DNA of 64,000 nt. It comes from Megalonaias nervosa (lineage: Eukaryota; Mollusca; Bivalvia; Unionida; Unionidae). Location of the stretch: the NCBI GenBank assembly GCA_016617855.1, contig JAECUM010000800.1:58856-122855 (forward strand), read 5' to 3'. Positions 47,276 through 58,194 of the stretch are shown piece by piece. The position numbers and the translations under genes are program-made. The stretch's first letter is position 1; every line of letters starts with the position of its first letter. The notes under the pieces are model-generated. The model ran no database searches and was not told the DNA's origin. It saw nothing but the letters and a program-made list of their open reading frames with translations.

Positions 47276-47297
47276 TAAGAAGGAAGAAGAAGAAAAT

Positions 47298-47900
47298 AAA
47301 ATGGATCCTTTTGGAATCTCAAGAACAACGGACCCTTCATTTACCTCCCAATCCACAACTAATCGAAATGTCACAGTTACAACACGAATTGCAATCGTTG
47401 ATGGATCGCACCGATTTGTCAGCAACGGAAAAATCGCAACGGTACAGCCAAGTTTTCCATCGTCTTCAACTCTTTCACTAGAATGCTTAAAACGAAACAG
47501 CTAAACCGACTCTGAAAAAGTTCAAGACTATGATGAAAAGCCAATCGCCACCACCAAAGCGATCTCTAGACGCACGAAAAGTCTTTCAAACGCCGTTGGC
47601 TCCCATCCCTAGTAAGATTGTAGCGTGCATGTTGACCACTTCCCAACTCCCCAAAGTGAAGAACTCAAAGTCTGGGTTAAAAAGATGATGTCGACTCCTA
47701 CTTCAACAGAAGTGAAAAAGAAAGAAGAGAAACCAGAAGCGAAAAAAGAATGCAAGAAAAAAGCGATCCTTTTAAAGCCACCACCACCGAACCCTCAACT
47801 CCTACTTCTGTGGCACGTCGGAAAAGATAAGCAGGTTCCAAACAACCCCACCAAACGAATAGTAGCACCAATGAACAGTGGGCGACGTACTGAAGAGAGT
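47298..47900 (+). pseudogene. Conserved Polinton accessory protein (LDRNDLS-type), decayed
   Basis: The frame opening with MVLLESQEQ (47301) continues PPNPQLIEMSQLQHELQSL, MDRTDLSATEKSQRYSQVFHRL (split across stops further on), then Lys-rich segments and KVFQTPLAPIPSK. The D.tDLs..eK...Y.q...R pattern with an N-terminal MVL is that of a conserved Polinton accessory protein found between ATPase and integrase genes in related elements. Function unknown. A competing frame (47298-47504) is a shadow. Confidence 0.5.
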
Positions 47901-47902
47901 CC

Positions 47903-48974
47903 TTATGGAGAATCTTTTAGCCAGCATTTTCTGCGATCCTGCCGATCCTGAAGGTTACGGAGATTTCAAAAACTATATCATGCTGCCAAAACACAACTGA
48001 AAAGTGCACTTGTACCTCAGGTAAAACGATGGTTACAAGAACAAGCCACGTACACGTTACACAAGCCCACTAGACGAACACTTTCCAGAAGTCGTACCAA
48101 AATGAAGGCATCGATCATCAATGGCAAGCCGGTTTCGCTGATATCTCTCATTTGACCACCTAAAATCGCGGCTACAAATATTTGTTTTGTGTCATCGACG
48201 TCTTTTTCAAATTTGCCTAGGTCTTGCCTTTTACTTCCAAATAGCTCCGAGTTAGTGCGAGCATTACAACTAGTGTTGAAACAAAGCGGCCGTCACCCTC
48301 TCCGATGGCAAACAGCCAAAGGCACCGAAATTCTGAACTAAGCTTTCCAAAAATAATTGAAAGAAAGGCATCCCAGCCAGCACCGTGGAACGTTTTCTAC
48401 TCACGTTTAAAGAACGCATATGGAAATATTTTACGCATCAATACACCATCAAGTACATCGACGTCTTACCGCACCTGGTCAAAGGTTACAACCAATCTTA
48501 CCATCGAAGCATTCAATGAACCCCCGAATAAGTGACCCCCGACAAGAAGTGACTGTGTTTGAGCGCCTGTTTGGTACTTCCCCGACTTATAACCCCAAGA
48601 AAAGTTCACTGTTGACGACGGGAAATTGGGTGCGGATTTGCATAACCAAACGCACTTTCGATAAAGGTTATTTATCAAACTGGACCGACGAATTGTTTCA
48701 TGTCACTGGAGGAGTGCATGACCGTCATCCTCCCTTCTATAAATTAGAAGATATGAACGGTGAGGTGTTACAAGGAACTTTCTACTTGCCTGAGGTACAG
48801 CGAGTGATACAAAAATAAGACGACGTTTACAACATCAAAATAATTCTTGATCGAAGAACCCGTAAAGTTGGCAAAGGACGAGTCTAAGTAGCGAAAGTAC
48901 TTAGGAAAGGATATCCTCCGAGTTTTGATTCTTGGATCGACGCTTCGCAAGTCATCCACTATATAAAGAAGTGA
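47903..48974 (+). pseudogene. Retroviral-type (rve) integrase with chromodomain-like tail, decayed
   Basis: Integrase that inserts Polinton-lineage DNA into the host genome. Recognisable: FCDPADPEGYGDFKNY (~47930), VKRWLQEQATYTLHKPTRR (~48020), ADISHL (first catalytic Asp region, ~48136), GYKYLFCVIDVFFKFA (~48173), VERFLLTF and HQYTIKYIDVLPHLVKGYN (~48385-48490), NWVRICITKRTFDKGYLSNW (~48627), PPFYKLEDMNGEVLQGTFY (~48733), and a chromodomain-like end with YPPSFDSW (~48912). Stops include TAA at 48163 and TAG at 48220 (replacing a usual Trp after FKFA). Several frameshifts. Confidence 0.9.
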
Positions 48975-48979
48975 CCTTC

Positions 48980-49240
48980 ATGCCGCTCAACACAACATCA
49001 GCACGACCACTCCTTCTCAGAGTTCTTCTCTTCAAGATCTACAAAAGCAACCACTGTGGGTGTGGTGCGGAGAACGTGTACCTAAAGCGCAAATCGTCTT
49101 TTTCTGCTAAATCTTTGTGGTGTATTATGTCATCGGAGCAGTCGTTGCCAATTTGAGCTTACAAAATGGAGACAAACAACTGTGGACCATTTTTTACATA
49201 GCAGTTGCATCGATCACCTTCTACCTAATCCTGAAATGAA
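48980..49240 (+). pseudogene. Small membrane protein of viral element 1, decayed
   Basis: After ATG at 48980 a Ser/Thr/Leu-rich start (MPLNTTSARPLLLRVLLF) is followed, in another frame, by hydrophobic blocks VVYYVIGAVVANL and WTIFYIAVASITFYLIL separated by a short charged turn: two probable membrane helices. Position between integrase and minor capsid genes. Role unknown. Confidence 0.4.
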
Positions 49241-49358
49241 AAATTCAAGTCACAAGAACGGGAGCCAGCTGCCAACGCCAAAACAGTAACAATAACAACC
49301 ATCTCTTGGAAACTCCTTTAACCTCGAGTGACTCCTCGGAAAGAAGAACGCTTGAATT

Positions 49359-50136
49359 ATGAATAACCACTATTATCTAACCTTTAACCAATTGACAGTT
49401 CCATGTATGTGTTTCCCAACAATGCCTTTTGCTGTTTCACGACCGAATTAGATCAGGCCATTCAAATGGATCGTGAAGCGCATTGCGAAGTGGCTTTGGT
49501 ATAATTCATTCACCTACGCAAGACCAAAATGTCAGTGGAAATCAAACAAAGTTTTTCGTCGAAATCCTGAATGAACAAGTGCAACAACACTTGGATGACA
49601 AAGACCCTGGCATGTTCGAATTCAAAAAGCCATCACCAGACAATCCTCAACTGAGCATCTATAGCATGAAAATTGCGGCAAGCTATTATTTTAGCGCTCA
49701 ACATTTGTTGGAAACTATTGCCAGTATTTTTGACAACCAATTTTGCAAAACCCTTGACAAAACGAAACGAAGTGTTTCGATTGAGTACCACAAAGTAGCT
49801 CGTCGCCTGCTAATGAGATGTTCGGATGCCAAACGTTGTCAATCACTTTTTCTCCTACTTTCTTTGATATTTGGGTGGAGACCTCAAAATAGTCCCAGAA
49901 TTCCAAAGACATCAACAACAGTGACCGATTTTACAAGTATTATCGTTACCTGTGGAATTGAACGAAGCATTGAATTTGATCTTTGTGTACTCTGATGTGG
50001 TGGAGTACAACATTGTGGGAAACACAGCAGCACCGTTACTGCAAGTCATTCCTATCAAAGTGGATTCTACCGTGGCTGCTTACGAGGAAGGTAGAAACAC
50101 CTACCATGATCACCGCGAATCTGAACAGTCTGAACA
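49359..50136 (+). pseudogene. Penton-like minor capsid protein of viral element 1, 3' part lost
   Basis: The start region MNNHYYLTF, then (shifted) MYFPNNAFCCFTTEL, CEVALV, followed by a longer open part KTKFFVEILNEQ-type frame, SIEYHKVARRLL, and LIFVYSDVVEYNIVGN, PLLQVIPIK (~49978-50070). The pattern yfPNNt...FtT.L, weVALvE, vYsDvve...vGn...PLL.viP is that of the minor capsid (penton) protein of Polintons. The coding sequence ends abruptly at 50136, where the ~1.85-kb repeat begins; the C-terminus is not found beyond the insertion. Confidence 0.75.
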
Positions 50137-51985
50137 TCTGGAGGGTAAGGATGAACCCAGAATGTATGTCAGCTACATGTATCAATTTCTTATTGTATTA
50201 TGTCCTTTGTATGCATGGTCACTGGGTGAGGATCTCAATAGTTCTAGAGTGATGACCAAGGGAGCAAGTCTCGGAGGGCTGAGGTGAGGATGGATCAAGG
50301 TTCAACGTCTCTTGCATATTTTCAACTGTTGGGATAAATATTCTAATGAGGAAATAATATTTAATGTCAACATCTTTAGAAATCTTATATGCCAAAAAAG
50401 GGGGTGGCTGTTAAAGACTTTTTAATGCAAATGTTTACTTGGGGTGTGTGTGTGTGTGTGTCTGTCTGTCTGTCTGTCTGTCTGTAAGTGTGTTATATGA
50501 TCTACTTGTATGATGACTGCCACAGCTATATGCATGAAGATATCGGAATACATGATACTTCACCCCATCCCCCACCTACGTCAACACATTCTTGTAAACC
50601 CGGCTTGTTTTACAGGTTTTACCATATCTTTTTGTTGCAGTGGTGGTCACAGTAATTGTTTTAATTACTCGCAGACTAAACTTACCACTAGCAGATATAA
50701 TTCCCATAAATCCATATCTCAGAATGATGACAATCACAAGGTAGTGTGTCGACATGGATATTCCACACCTTTTACCACTACAACGATCCCCAAGACAGTC
50801 CTCTGTTATGTTGCAAGAAGTAAACATTCCATAGAGTCCTTCAGGTCAGTTGACTGCGGGTGCTATACCATTGACATGGGACGGCTGCTAGTGTACTGAG
50901 GCAATGCTAACTTTTTAACATCTAGATACTATCAGTAGGCCCTCATACAATGGTCTGTTGGGTGTAGAGAAAACTTTGACTCGGCTATAAACAAATTAAA
51001 GTGACAATTTTCAAGACACAAAATATTCAGGTTAATATAAATAGTTGATTGAGTGCCACTGTGGTTTTAAATGAGTCAGGTGAAAATAGTTATAACAGAA
51101 AATTACGTGGCCCTTATCTAACTATAGAACTGTCATTAACTCTTAATGAATAAAATGTAGACAGTAAAAGAAAAATATTACATTGAGCCGATAACAGCTT
51201 TTTCATATAACAACAGATCTCAACTGAAAGCATGAATTAAGTGAGGTTTTGTTTAATCTGAAGTTGTACATGTTTCAATTTGCAGCTGTAGGCTATCCAG
51301 GTAAAATGTATATACACACATGTCTGGCATACTTTTTTTATTCACACCTGAGAAGCCAGGTGATAATTGAATTTGTGCACTTATAACAGAGATCATTAGC
51401 TGCCAATAAGCTTTTTTGTCTGACAGGTTCGATTACACAAGGGCTCTAAAACTAAATCCAAGTAAGGAAATAAAACATACTTCCAAATGAAACACAGGTG
51501 AGGCCAATGTACATATCGATACTGAACAAACAGAATAATCACTAGTTACAATCATCACCGAAAATATCCCCAGTAATTCACCATACAAAGCACTTCCTGA
51601 ATGGGTCTAATAGCAGCTTACCTTGGCCGAGACAACCATTTGTGTTCTATCCATGTACATTAGCAAGTGCAAGCACCTTTGTTGCTTGAAAGGTCTAATG
51701 AATTTGAATCAAGGTATTCCAGATTTGTTCCTTCAAGTTAGTGAATCATACTATTTCTCTTTTGCAGTTACATTGATATTTAAATTCCAACGACACTGCC
51801 ATACCAGAGAGGCCCATACCTTACTGATATTCTATGAAAATGAGTGTCATAGTTTGTCGACTGATAAAGAAAAATATTCAGGGCAACCCATACGCCTGTC
51901 TAAAAGTGAACAGTCAAATATATTGAAAAGGTGCTCCTCCCAAAAAAACAACAGCCTGACCTATACAATTCAGTTAATATGTCGT
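50137..51985 (+). repeat. 1.85-kb direct repeat, copy 1 (interrupts viral element 1)
   Basis: Begins TCTGGAGGGTAAGGATG and matches 55715-57560. The first ~980 bp are identical by eye apart from one base in a C run; after about 51130 substitutions and small indels accumulate. It includes a (GT)n(CTGT)n microsatellite at 50443-50486 and a 129-codon frame at 50510-50899 identical in both copies but with no recognisable family. A TTTTTGTTGCAG acceptor-like site at 50629-50640 precedes VVTVIVLITRRL, a possible membrane-helix exon, so captured host DNA is possible. No LTR-type TG...CA ends or terminal inverted repeats were found. Confidence 0.9.
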
Positions 51986-51989
51986 TTTC

Positions 51990-52865
51990 GAGTCAAGTAA
52001 TCCAGCATGAATATACAAAGCACTTAATACATTAAGGTCCAGTGTTCCGTAAAATCGCTGTTTGGCCGTCACACATCGACTGAACTACATGGTACATGCA
52101 CAGAGGCATCATGGATCATGTATCGGTAATTTATAAAACCCATACGGCTGTCAGTGCAGTGGAGGAAACAAACGCAAAGCATGGGTAAACTACCAAGGGA
52201 TCTGTAATTAAAAGCGGCATGATCTCAGATTTCGTAAAAGCTATTGTAAATTGTGTCAAGTACATGCAGTACATTCTTATGGAAGGCAATAACACGTACA
52301 TGTGTATCATATCAGGTGATGGATCGAGACAATGGGATAGGAGAATTCACATTCTGTACACAAGGTGATCGCTATTCTTGGAATCCAATTCATATAGTTA
52401 CAAAGGGGTAAGTTAAAGATACATTAGAAAAGAGAGATGAAACGTGTATCACGAAGTTATAACATATATCTGCATTTTGTTGTTCTAGCCCTGGCCCCTC
52501 GTAACCCTCTGGGCTGCATTCATTACAAGAACTCGTGCTGTCCTCTACTCTTCCTCATCATCTACTTTAGGATGTGCACTTTTCAGGGATTTATGCTGAT
52601 TTATAAAACTATTACACCCCCAAAATCAGCCCGGTGTCTAAAAATCATGCATATTTCCAAGACCCGACTTCACTTTTTTAATTAACTCTCCCCCCACCAT
52701 ATATTCAACAAAAGTCACGTATGTTTCCAAGACCTGGCTTTCTTCATTAAATCCCTCCCATTCAGAACATTCTCACCTTTTTCTGATAGGGGTGGGTATT
52801 TTGGGGACTCAACATCCCCATAAATTGTCCGACAAACATGATCACCCTCTCTCAAACTGAGTAGA
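51990..52865. other. Non-coding stretch inside the insertion
   Basis: Between the end of the direct repeat and the point where viral coding sequence resumes. It contains two related short blocks (TCATGCATATTTCCAAGACCCGACTTCA at ~52646 and TCACGTATGTTTCCAAGACC at ~52713). No gene is seen; parts absent from repeat copy 2. Confidence 0.45.
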
Positions 52866-52867
52866 GG

Positions 52868-53205
52868 ATTACATGCGTTCAAAGATGCTGCTTTGATGCA
52901 AGGAAACATTGCTCCAAAATGTTCTCATCAACAAACAAAATCCCAAAGAAGCTTTCTTGAAAGCAGACAAAAATGTGTTTCTTCAAACTGGTAAAGACAG
53001 TTTGGATCGCCAAGAAACTCCTATAAATGCGCTGCACGCTGCTGAGCAAGGCATTCCTTCTGCCTTCACGTCACAGTAAGGACAAGGTAGAAGGAGACGA
53101 CGACGACACCCCTACAGAGACGTTCAAAACCACGTTGCGAGAAAGACTCAGAAAAGCAGAACCGCCAGAGAATTAGACGTCTTTGATTATTAAAAAGAAA
53201 AAAAA
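52868..53205 (+). pseudogene. pVI-like small virion protein of viral element 1, decayed
   Basis: Frames read LHAFKDAALMQGNIAP, FLKADKNVFLQTGKDSLDRQ, INALHAAEQGIPSAF-like fragments and end with a basic KTTLRERLRKAE block. Polintons place a short amphipathic Gly/Ala/Lys-rich protein (adenovirus pVI/pX-like) just before the major capsid gene, which is the position here. Its 5' end is cut by the insertion. Confidence 0.5.
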
Positions 53206-53206
53206 A

Positions 53207-54510
53207 ATGATGCACCGAGAGTCTTGCGAATGTTCCAAGTCAGAAATGGATATGTTTGCCACACCACCCACCATGATAGCAATGCAAGAATCCTAATGGG
53301 TAAGATTTCATCCCGTTTCGTCTTTGGCTACTACAGCCCCATATAATTTGAAATCAAAGGATAGACAGAAGATTACATCGATCTGAATAGCAGTTACTTG
53401 TACCTGAAAGTCAAAGTTCTCAAAACGCACCAGGGGCCGAAGCCAGAATAACTCCCGTCAACAATTATATGCATTCATTATTCAGCGAAGTGGATTTGTA
53501 CTTGAATAACAAACTGCTTAGCAGCAGCATGGATACATACCCTTACCGAGCGATACTAGAAAATCACTTGACCTACGAAGAAGAAGACAAAAAAAGCTCA
53601 TCTGGATGCTTGCGCAGAATGGAAACCTGACAAGTTGGAAAAGTTCAACGACACAGCCCTGGCAGAAGATGGCAATCCTCACAATGTGGGATTTAACGAC
53701 CGTCGAAAGAAAATCCTACATGGATGTAGTTTAGAAATGATGGATCGTTTGCATTTGGACATGTGGTTGCAATACAAGTATCTGCTAAACGGAGTGGATG
53801 TCCGCCTGAGACTGAATCAAAACAGTACTGATTTCCATTTGATGGCTCATGCGAACGAGCACAAAACCATCATCCCATAAGCCATAATTTACATGCTAAG
53901 TGTGGAAGTATTACTTAAGTAGGAAACAACATAAGTCACACTGTGAGCAGATCGACCGCCAAGTATCTGATACGACGAGTGGAAGTGAAAACCTTCACCA
54001 TTTATGCTTTTGACTCTGATCCAAGATCGAACATCATCATTTCTAAGGGCAGTTACCCAAACGTTTAATCATCGGCATCGTCAGCAATTAAGCCCTCAGC
54101 GAATCCATCACGGCCAATCCTTTCGAGTTTAAGCATTACAAAGTGTCCAAGATAGAATTCAATCGAGATGGTCAGACCTTGTGTACCAGACCCTTCGAAC
54201 CTAGCTTTGAGCAGAAGAATTACTTGAGATCATACTTGTCCCTGTACGAAGCCACGAAACAGTTAGGTACCAACAGCAGCCACGGTATTTCTTGCGACGA
54301 TTATGCAGGATGTTACGCTTTGTGGGTTTTGAATTCACTCCAGACCAAGGCAGCGACAAGGGACATTTCTACCCTATAAAATCTGGCTTCTTCGCGTTGA
54401 ACTTCAGTTTGCAGAAGCTCTACCCAACACAGTGAACATCAACTTGTATGTATAATTTGACAAAGCGTTAGAAGTCAACAGTTTGAGAGAAGTGATTCTA
54501 GACTATTAAA
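53207..54510 (+). pseudogene. Major capsid protein of F54H12.2 type, viral element 1, decayed
   Basis: Starts ATGATG at 53207; reads MMHRESCECSKSEMDMF, PPTMIAMQES then TAA, WVRFHPVSSLATTAPYNL, DYIDLNSSYLYLKVKV (~53367), VNNYMHSLFSEVDLYLNNKL (~53455, frame-split), MDTYPYRAILENHLTYEE, then MMDRLHLDMWLQYKYLLNGVDVRL (~53738), RRVEVKTFTIYAF, KVSKIEFNRDGQTL (~54140), YLSLYEATKQLGTNSSHGI (~54225), FALNFSLQKLYP (~54391). This matches the double-jelly-roll capsid protein of Polintons annotated as F54H12.2-like. At least six lesions. It is a different family from the intact capsid protein at 59511. Confidence 0.88.
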
Positions 54511-54514
54511 AGCT

Positions 54515-54630
54515 ATGGAAGAATATTTGCCCTCTTTGGAATGTGCAGCCTCTTTGGAGATGGAAGACGAGGATGTCTTTGAACCAGAAGCTACAACAAA
54601 AAAAAAAATGAAAATGACCAAGAGGACATC
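54515..54630 (+). pseudogene. Short acidic-then-basic peptide after the capsid gene
   Basis: MEEYLPSLECAASLEMED, an acidic stretch, then KKKMKMTKRTS and a stop; the poly-A run at 54598-54608 may be a slippage point into the following frame (54631). Confidence 0.35.
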
Positions 54631-54897
54631 ATGATGTCGAGATGGCCAAAACAAGAAGAACATTTAGTCTCCTGTTTTGTTAAGCACTTGCCTGAAAACA
54701 TTACTGCGTTGACTCACAAACATTGTTATGGATGTCAAAACGATCATCCCAGTCAAATTCAATACAATAAATGCATGATGACGAGCCAAGAAGAAAATTG
54801 GAAAAGTATCTGGATGACGTTTGAAGTCTCATCTCGGAAAAAGCATTGTTGCATCAGTCGTATAAAGACTTGCGTTACTATTCCTCTCCTCCACTGA
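54631..54897 (+). CDS. Small Cys/His protein with DHPSQ motif, viral element 1
   Basis: 88-codon frame with HCYGCQNDHPSQIQYNKCMM near the middle. A CxGC..DHPSQ..H/Y..C signature is recurrent in small proteins next to Polinton capsid genes (recalled, no search). The frame probably lost its original end: a neighbouring frame continues with YKDLRYYSSPPL and a DRDIQRKVRIELM tail (54846-55031). Function unknown. Confidence 0.45.
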   Translation: MMSRWPKQEEHLVSCFVKHLPENITALTHKHCYGCQNDHPSQIQYNKCMMTSQEENWKSIWMTFEVSSRKKHCCISRIKTCVTIPLLH

Positions 54898-55035
54898 CTT
54901 CTCTGAAGATCCAACGCATAGAACCTCTCTTTCGACAGAGAACGGGACGCAGCGAGGAGCAATTTAATTTACTCGACAGAGATATTCAAAGAAAAGTCAG
55001 GATTGAATTGATGACTTTTCATTACCTGTGATAAA

Positions 55036-55580
55036 ATGGATACCTGGGAACTTCATTACCTTTTGAAAAACAGTTCGTACACATCTTCGTGGAAATCCGT
55101 CGTTTGCGCTAAAGATAAACTACTTCATCGCAAACTTAAAGACATTCAATCTTATGTCATTAACGCGAACGACAATCATCTACCAGAAACATGTTGGGTG
55201 GGCATCTACTTTCCCAAGGCTCACAGTGTGGAGTATTTAGTATCTTATGGATTACTGCCTTTGAATTTATGAGAAGAAATGCAACGACGATTCGATTCTA
55301 TGATGTGAAATTACAAGGCACAGATTCCATTGTGTGAGGACAATACTTTTTGTATTTTCTTCCTCAAGGCAGATTTGGATATCCCTTAGAACATTTAGTG
55401 GCTCATTTTGATAATAGCTATTCTACAATCGATGATAACGTAGAAATATGGTTTTATCAATATTATAGTCATCGTTTGTATTTATCTAGGAGACGTAGTG
55501 TGCATCAATCGCCAACTGACCTAATTCAGTGGAAGTCGAGTGTGACTCCACAACATAGTCCACCTTGTAAATACGTTTGA
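55036..55580 (+). pseudogene. Adenain-like (C48/C5) maturation protease, viral element 1, dead
   Basis: Cysteine protease that matures virion proteins. First frame MDTWELHYLLKNSSYT ... NHLPETCWVGIYFPKAH, then YLVSYGLLPL and a stop; next segment (55335 on) GQYFLYFLPQGRF, VAHFDNSY and NDN-type end. The HWV catalytic His is Cys (TCWVGIYF), the Asp of the FDSYG block is Val (YLVSYG), and the codon where the catalytic Cys is expected before GQY is TGA (55335-55337). All three catalytic positions are thus lost, in addition to a frameshift and stops. Confidence 0.8.
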
Positions 55581-55584
55581 AAAA

Positions 55585-55714
55585 ATGTTGACTTGATGAA
55601 TATTGTATTCGAGAAGTTTCTTGTTATCAATAAAAATGTATTTTTGAAAATGGGTGTCATTTGTTTTTGGGACTTCAACAGTTTTCAAGCTATCACTTAG
55701 TAGGGGCTATTATG
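55585..55714. other. Right remnant of viral element 1
   Basis: Short AT-rich sequence with an AATAAAAATG polyadenylation-like stretch (55628) after the protease. The terminal inverted repeat of element 1 is not recognised before the direct repeat starts. Confidence 0.4.
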
Positions 55715-57560
55715 TCTGGAGGGTAAGGATGAACCCCAGAATGTATGTCAGCTACATGTATCAATTTCTTATTGTATTATGTCCTTTGTATGCATGGTCA
55801 CTGGGTGAGGATCTCAATAGTTCTAGAGTGATGACCAAGGGAGCAAGTCTCGGAGGGCTGAGGTGAGGATGGATCAAGGTTCAACGTCTCTTGCATATTT
55901 TCAACTGTTGGGATAAATATTCTAATGAGGAAATAATATTTAATGTCAACATCTTTAGAAATCTTATATGCCAAAAAAGGGGGTGGCTGTTAAAGACTTT
56001 TTAATGCAAATGTTTACTTGGGGTGTGTGTGTGTGTGTGTCTGTCTGTCTGTCTGTCTGTCTGTAAGTGTGTTATATGATCTACTTGTATGATGACTGCC
56101 ACAGCTATATGCATGAAGATATCGGAATACATGATACTTCACCCCATCCCCCACCTACGTCAACACATTCTTGTAAACCCGGCTTGTTTTACAGGTTTTA
56201 CCATATCTTTTTGTTGCAGTGGTGGTCACAGTAATTGTTTTAATTACTCGCAGACTAAACTTACCACTAGCAGATATAATTCCCATAAATCCATATCTCA
56301 GAATGATGACAATCACAAGGTAGTGTGTCGACATGGATATTCCACACCTTTTACCACTACAACGATCCCCAAGACAGTCCTCTGTTATGTTGCAAGAAGT
56401 AAACATTCCATAGAGTCCTTCAGGTCAGTTGACTGCGGGTGCTATACCATTGACATGGGACGGCTGCTAGTGTACTGAGGCAATGCTAACTTTTTAACAT
56501 CTAGATACTATCAGTAGGCCCTCATACAATGGTCTGTTGGGTGTAGAGAAAACTTTGACTCGGCTATAAACAAATTAAAGTGACAATTTTCAAGACACAA
56601 AATATTCAGGTTAATATAAATAGTTGATTGAGTGCCACTGTGGTTTTAAATGAGTCAGGTGAAAATAGTTATAACAGAAAATTACGTGGCCCTTATCTAA
56701 CTATAGAACTGCCATTAACTGTTAATGAATAAAATGTAGACAGTAAAAAAACATTACATTGAGCTGATAACGGCTTCTTCAAATCACAAGAGATCTCAAC
56801 TGAAAGCATGAATTAAGTGAGTTTTTTTTAATCTGAAGTTGTACATGTTTCAATTTGCAGCTGTAGGCTATCCAGGTAAAATGTATATACACACATGTCT
56901 GGCATACTTTTTTTATTCACACCTGAGAAGCCAGGTGATAATTAAATTTGTGCACTTATAACAGAGATCATTAGGTGCGAGTAAGTTTTTTTGTCTGACA
57001 GGTTCGATTACACAAGGGCTCTAAAACTAAATCCAAGTAAGGAAATAAAACATACTTCCAAATGAAACACGGGTGAGGCCAATGTACATATCGATACTGA
57101 ACAAACAGAATAATCACTGGTTACAATCATCACCGAAAATATCTCCAGTAATTCATCATACAAAGCACTTCCTAAATGGGTCTAATAGCAGCTTACCTTG
57201 GCCGAGACAACCATTTGTGTTCCATCTATGTACATTAGCAAGTGCAAGCACCTTTGTTGCTTGAAAGGTCTAATGAATTTGAATCAAGGTATTCCAGATT
57301 TGTTCCTTCAAGTTAGTGAATCATACTATTTCTCTTTTGCAGTTACATTGATATTTACATATGGTGTTTCTTAAACAAATTCCAACGACACTGCCATACC
57401 AGAGAGGCCCATACCTTACTGATATACTATGTAGGGTCATAGTTTTGTCGACAGAGAAAGAAAAATATTCATGGGAACCGATATGCTTGTCTAAAATTTG
57501 AACACTCAAATATATTGAAAAGGTGCTCCTCCCACAAATGCAACAGTGTGACCTGTAAAA
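55715..57560 (+). repeat. 1.85-kb direct repeat, copy 2 (between the two viral elements)
   Basis: Partner of 50137-51985. Differs by a short insertion CATATGGTGTTTCTTAAACA near 57357 and scattered changes in the right half. It separates element 1 from the inverted repeat that begins element 2. Confidence 0.9.
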
Positions 57561-57614
57561 TTTAGTTACGAAAATCTATGATCAGAGTTTTTAGTTGTGT
57601 TCAGATATAAGTTG

Positions 57615-57770
57615 AGCAGCAGGGAAGGTGAACAAACTAAATTGCCGTTCAAGTCTATATTTGTCCTAATTATGATGGGATAATGCGGTAATTCTCTACG
57701 GTACTATCCCACTATAATGACACTAAATAATTAGAACAAATATATAAGTCTGTTCACCTTCCCTGCTGCT
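57615..57770. repeat. 156-bp imperfect palindrome at the left edge of viral element 2
   Basis: Outer arms AGCAGCAGGGAAGGTGAACA (57615-57634) and its exact complement (57751-57770). Inner arms AAGTCTATATTTGTCCTAAT and ATTAGAACAAATATATAAGT are also complementary with a few mismatches, and a third pair TGGGATA/TATCCCA (57677, 57705) surrounds the centre. It lies 34 bp before the first ORF of element 2. It could be a folded terminal repeat (concatemer junction), a replication origin, a bidirectional promoter or an inserted MITE. Confidence 0.88.
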
Positions 57771-57804
57771 GTAAATTAAACATCCATTATAAATATTATC
57801 AATA

Positions 57805-58194
57805 ATGAGTATTGAAGAACCACACTCAGCTAAATTAGCTCGAGAGCGACTAGAGGCAATTAAAAAATATCTACCTGTTCGTGATTCTGTTAAGCAACAA
57901 CTACAATCGCGTCAAGAATCTTAAGTCGAATTTGAAGAGGATACAAAAAAATTATTTAAACCTATCACTGAGACCACTAAAGGTATTCTACCCGTGTTAG
58001 AGAAAACCGCTGAAGCAACTGGAAAAATAGCAAGAAGAACTAAGAAAACAAAAAAGATTCTTGAAGAACTTCCAGCCGAAATAGCTTCTGCAATGCCAGT
58101 CCCGGAAATACCTGAGGATGAAGATCAACTTGAAGGTGATGAAGCACAAGGTGCTGAAGCACCAGCCCCTAAACGAAAGAGTCGTTTAAAATAA
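57805..58194 (+). pseudogene. Charged helical protein of viral element 2, one internal stop
   Basis: ATG at 57805 (context AATAATG), 129 codons, single TAA at 57922-57924 (codon 40). Start MSIEEPHSAKLARERLEAIKK, a long predicted helix with KIARRTKKTKKILEEL, then an acidic Pro/Ala-rich end and KRKSRLK. No family recognised. The last 22 bases overlap the possible start of the next gene. Confidence 0.6.

Noticed and set aside
50510..50899. 129-codon frame present identically at 56089-56478, as a possible gene
   Set aside because: Its conservation is explained by the recent duplication of the whole DNA. It starts just after a microsatellite, has unusual composition and no recognisable motif.
50137..57560. 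LTR retrotransposon with the 1.85-kb repeats as LTRs
   Set aside because: No TG...CA ends, no primer binding site or polypurine tract, and the interior is Polinton capsid/protease sequence and not gag-pol.
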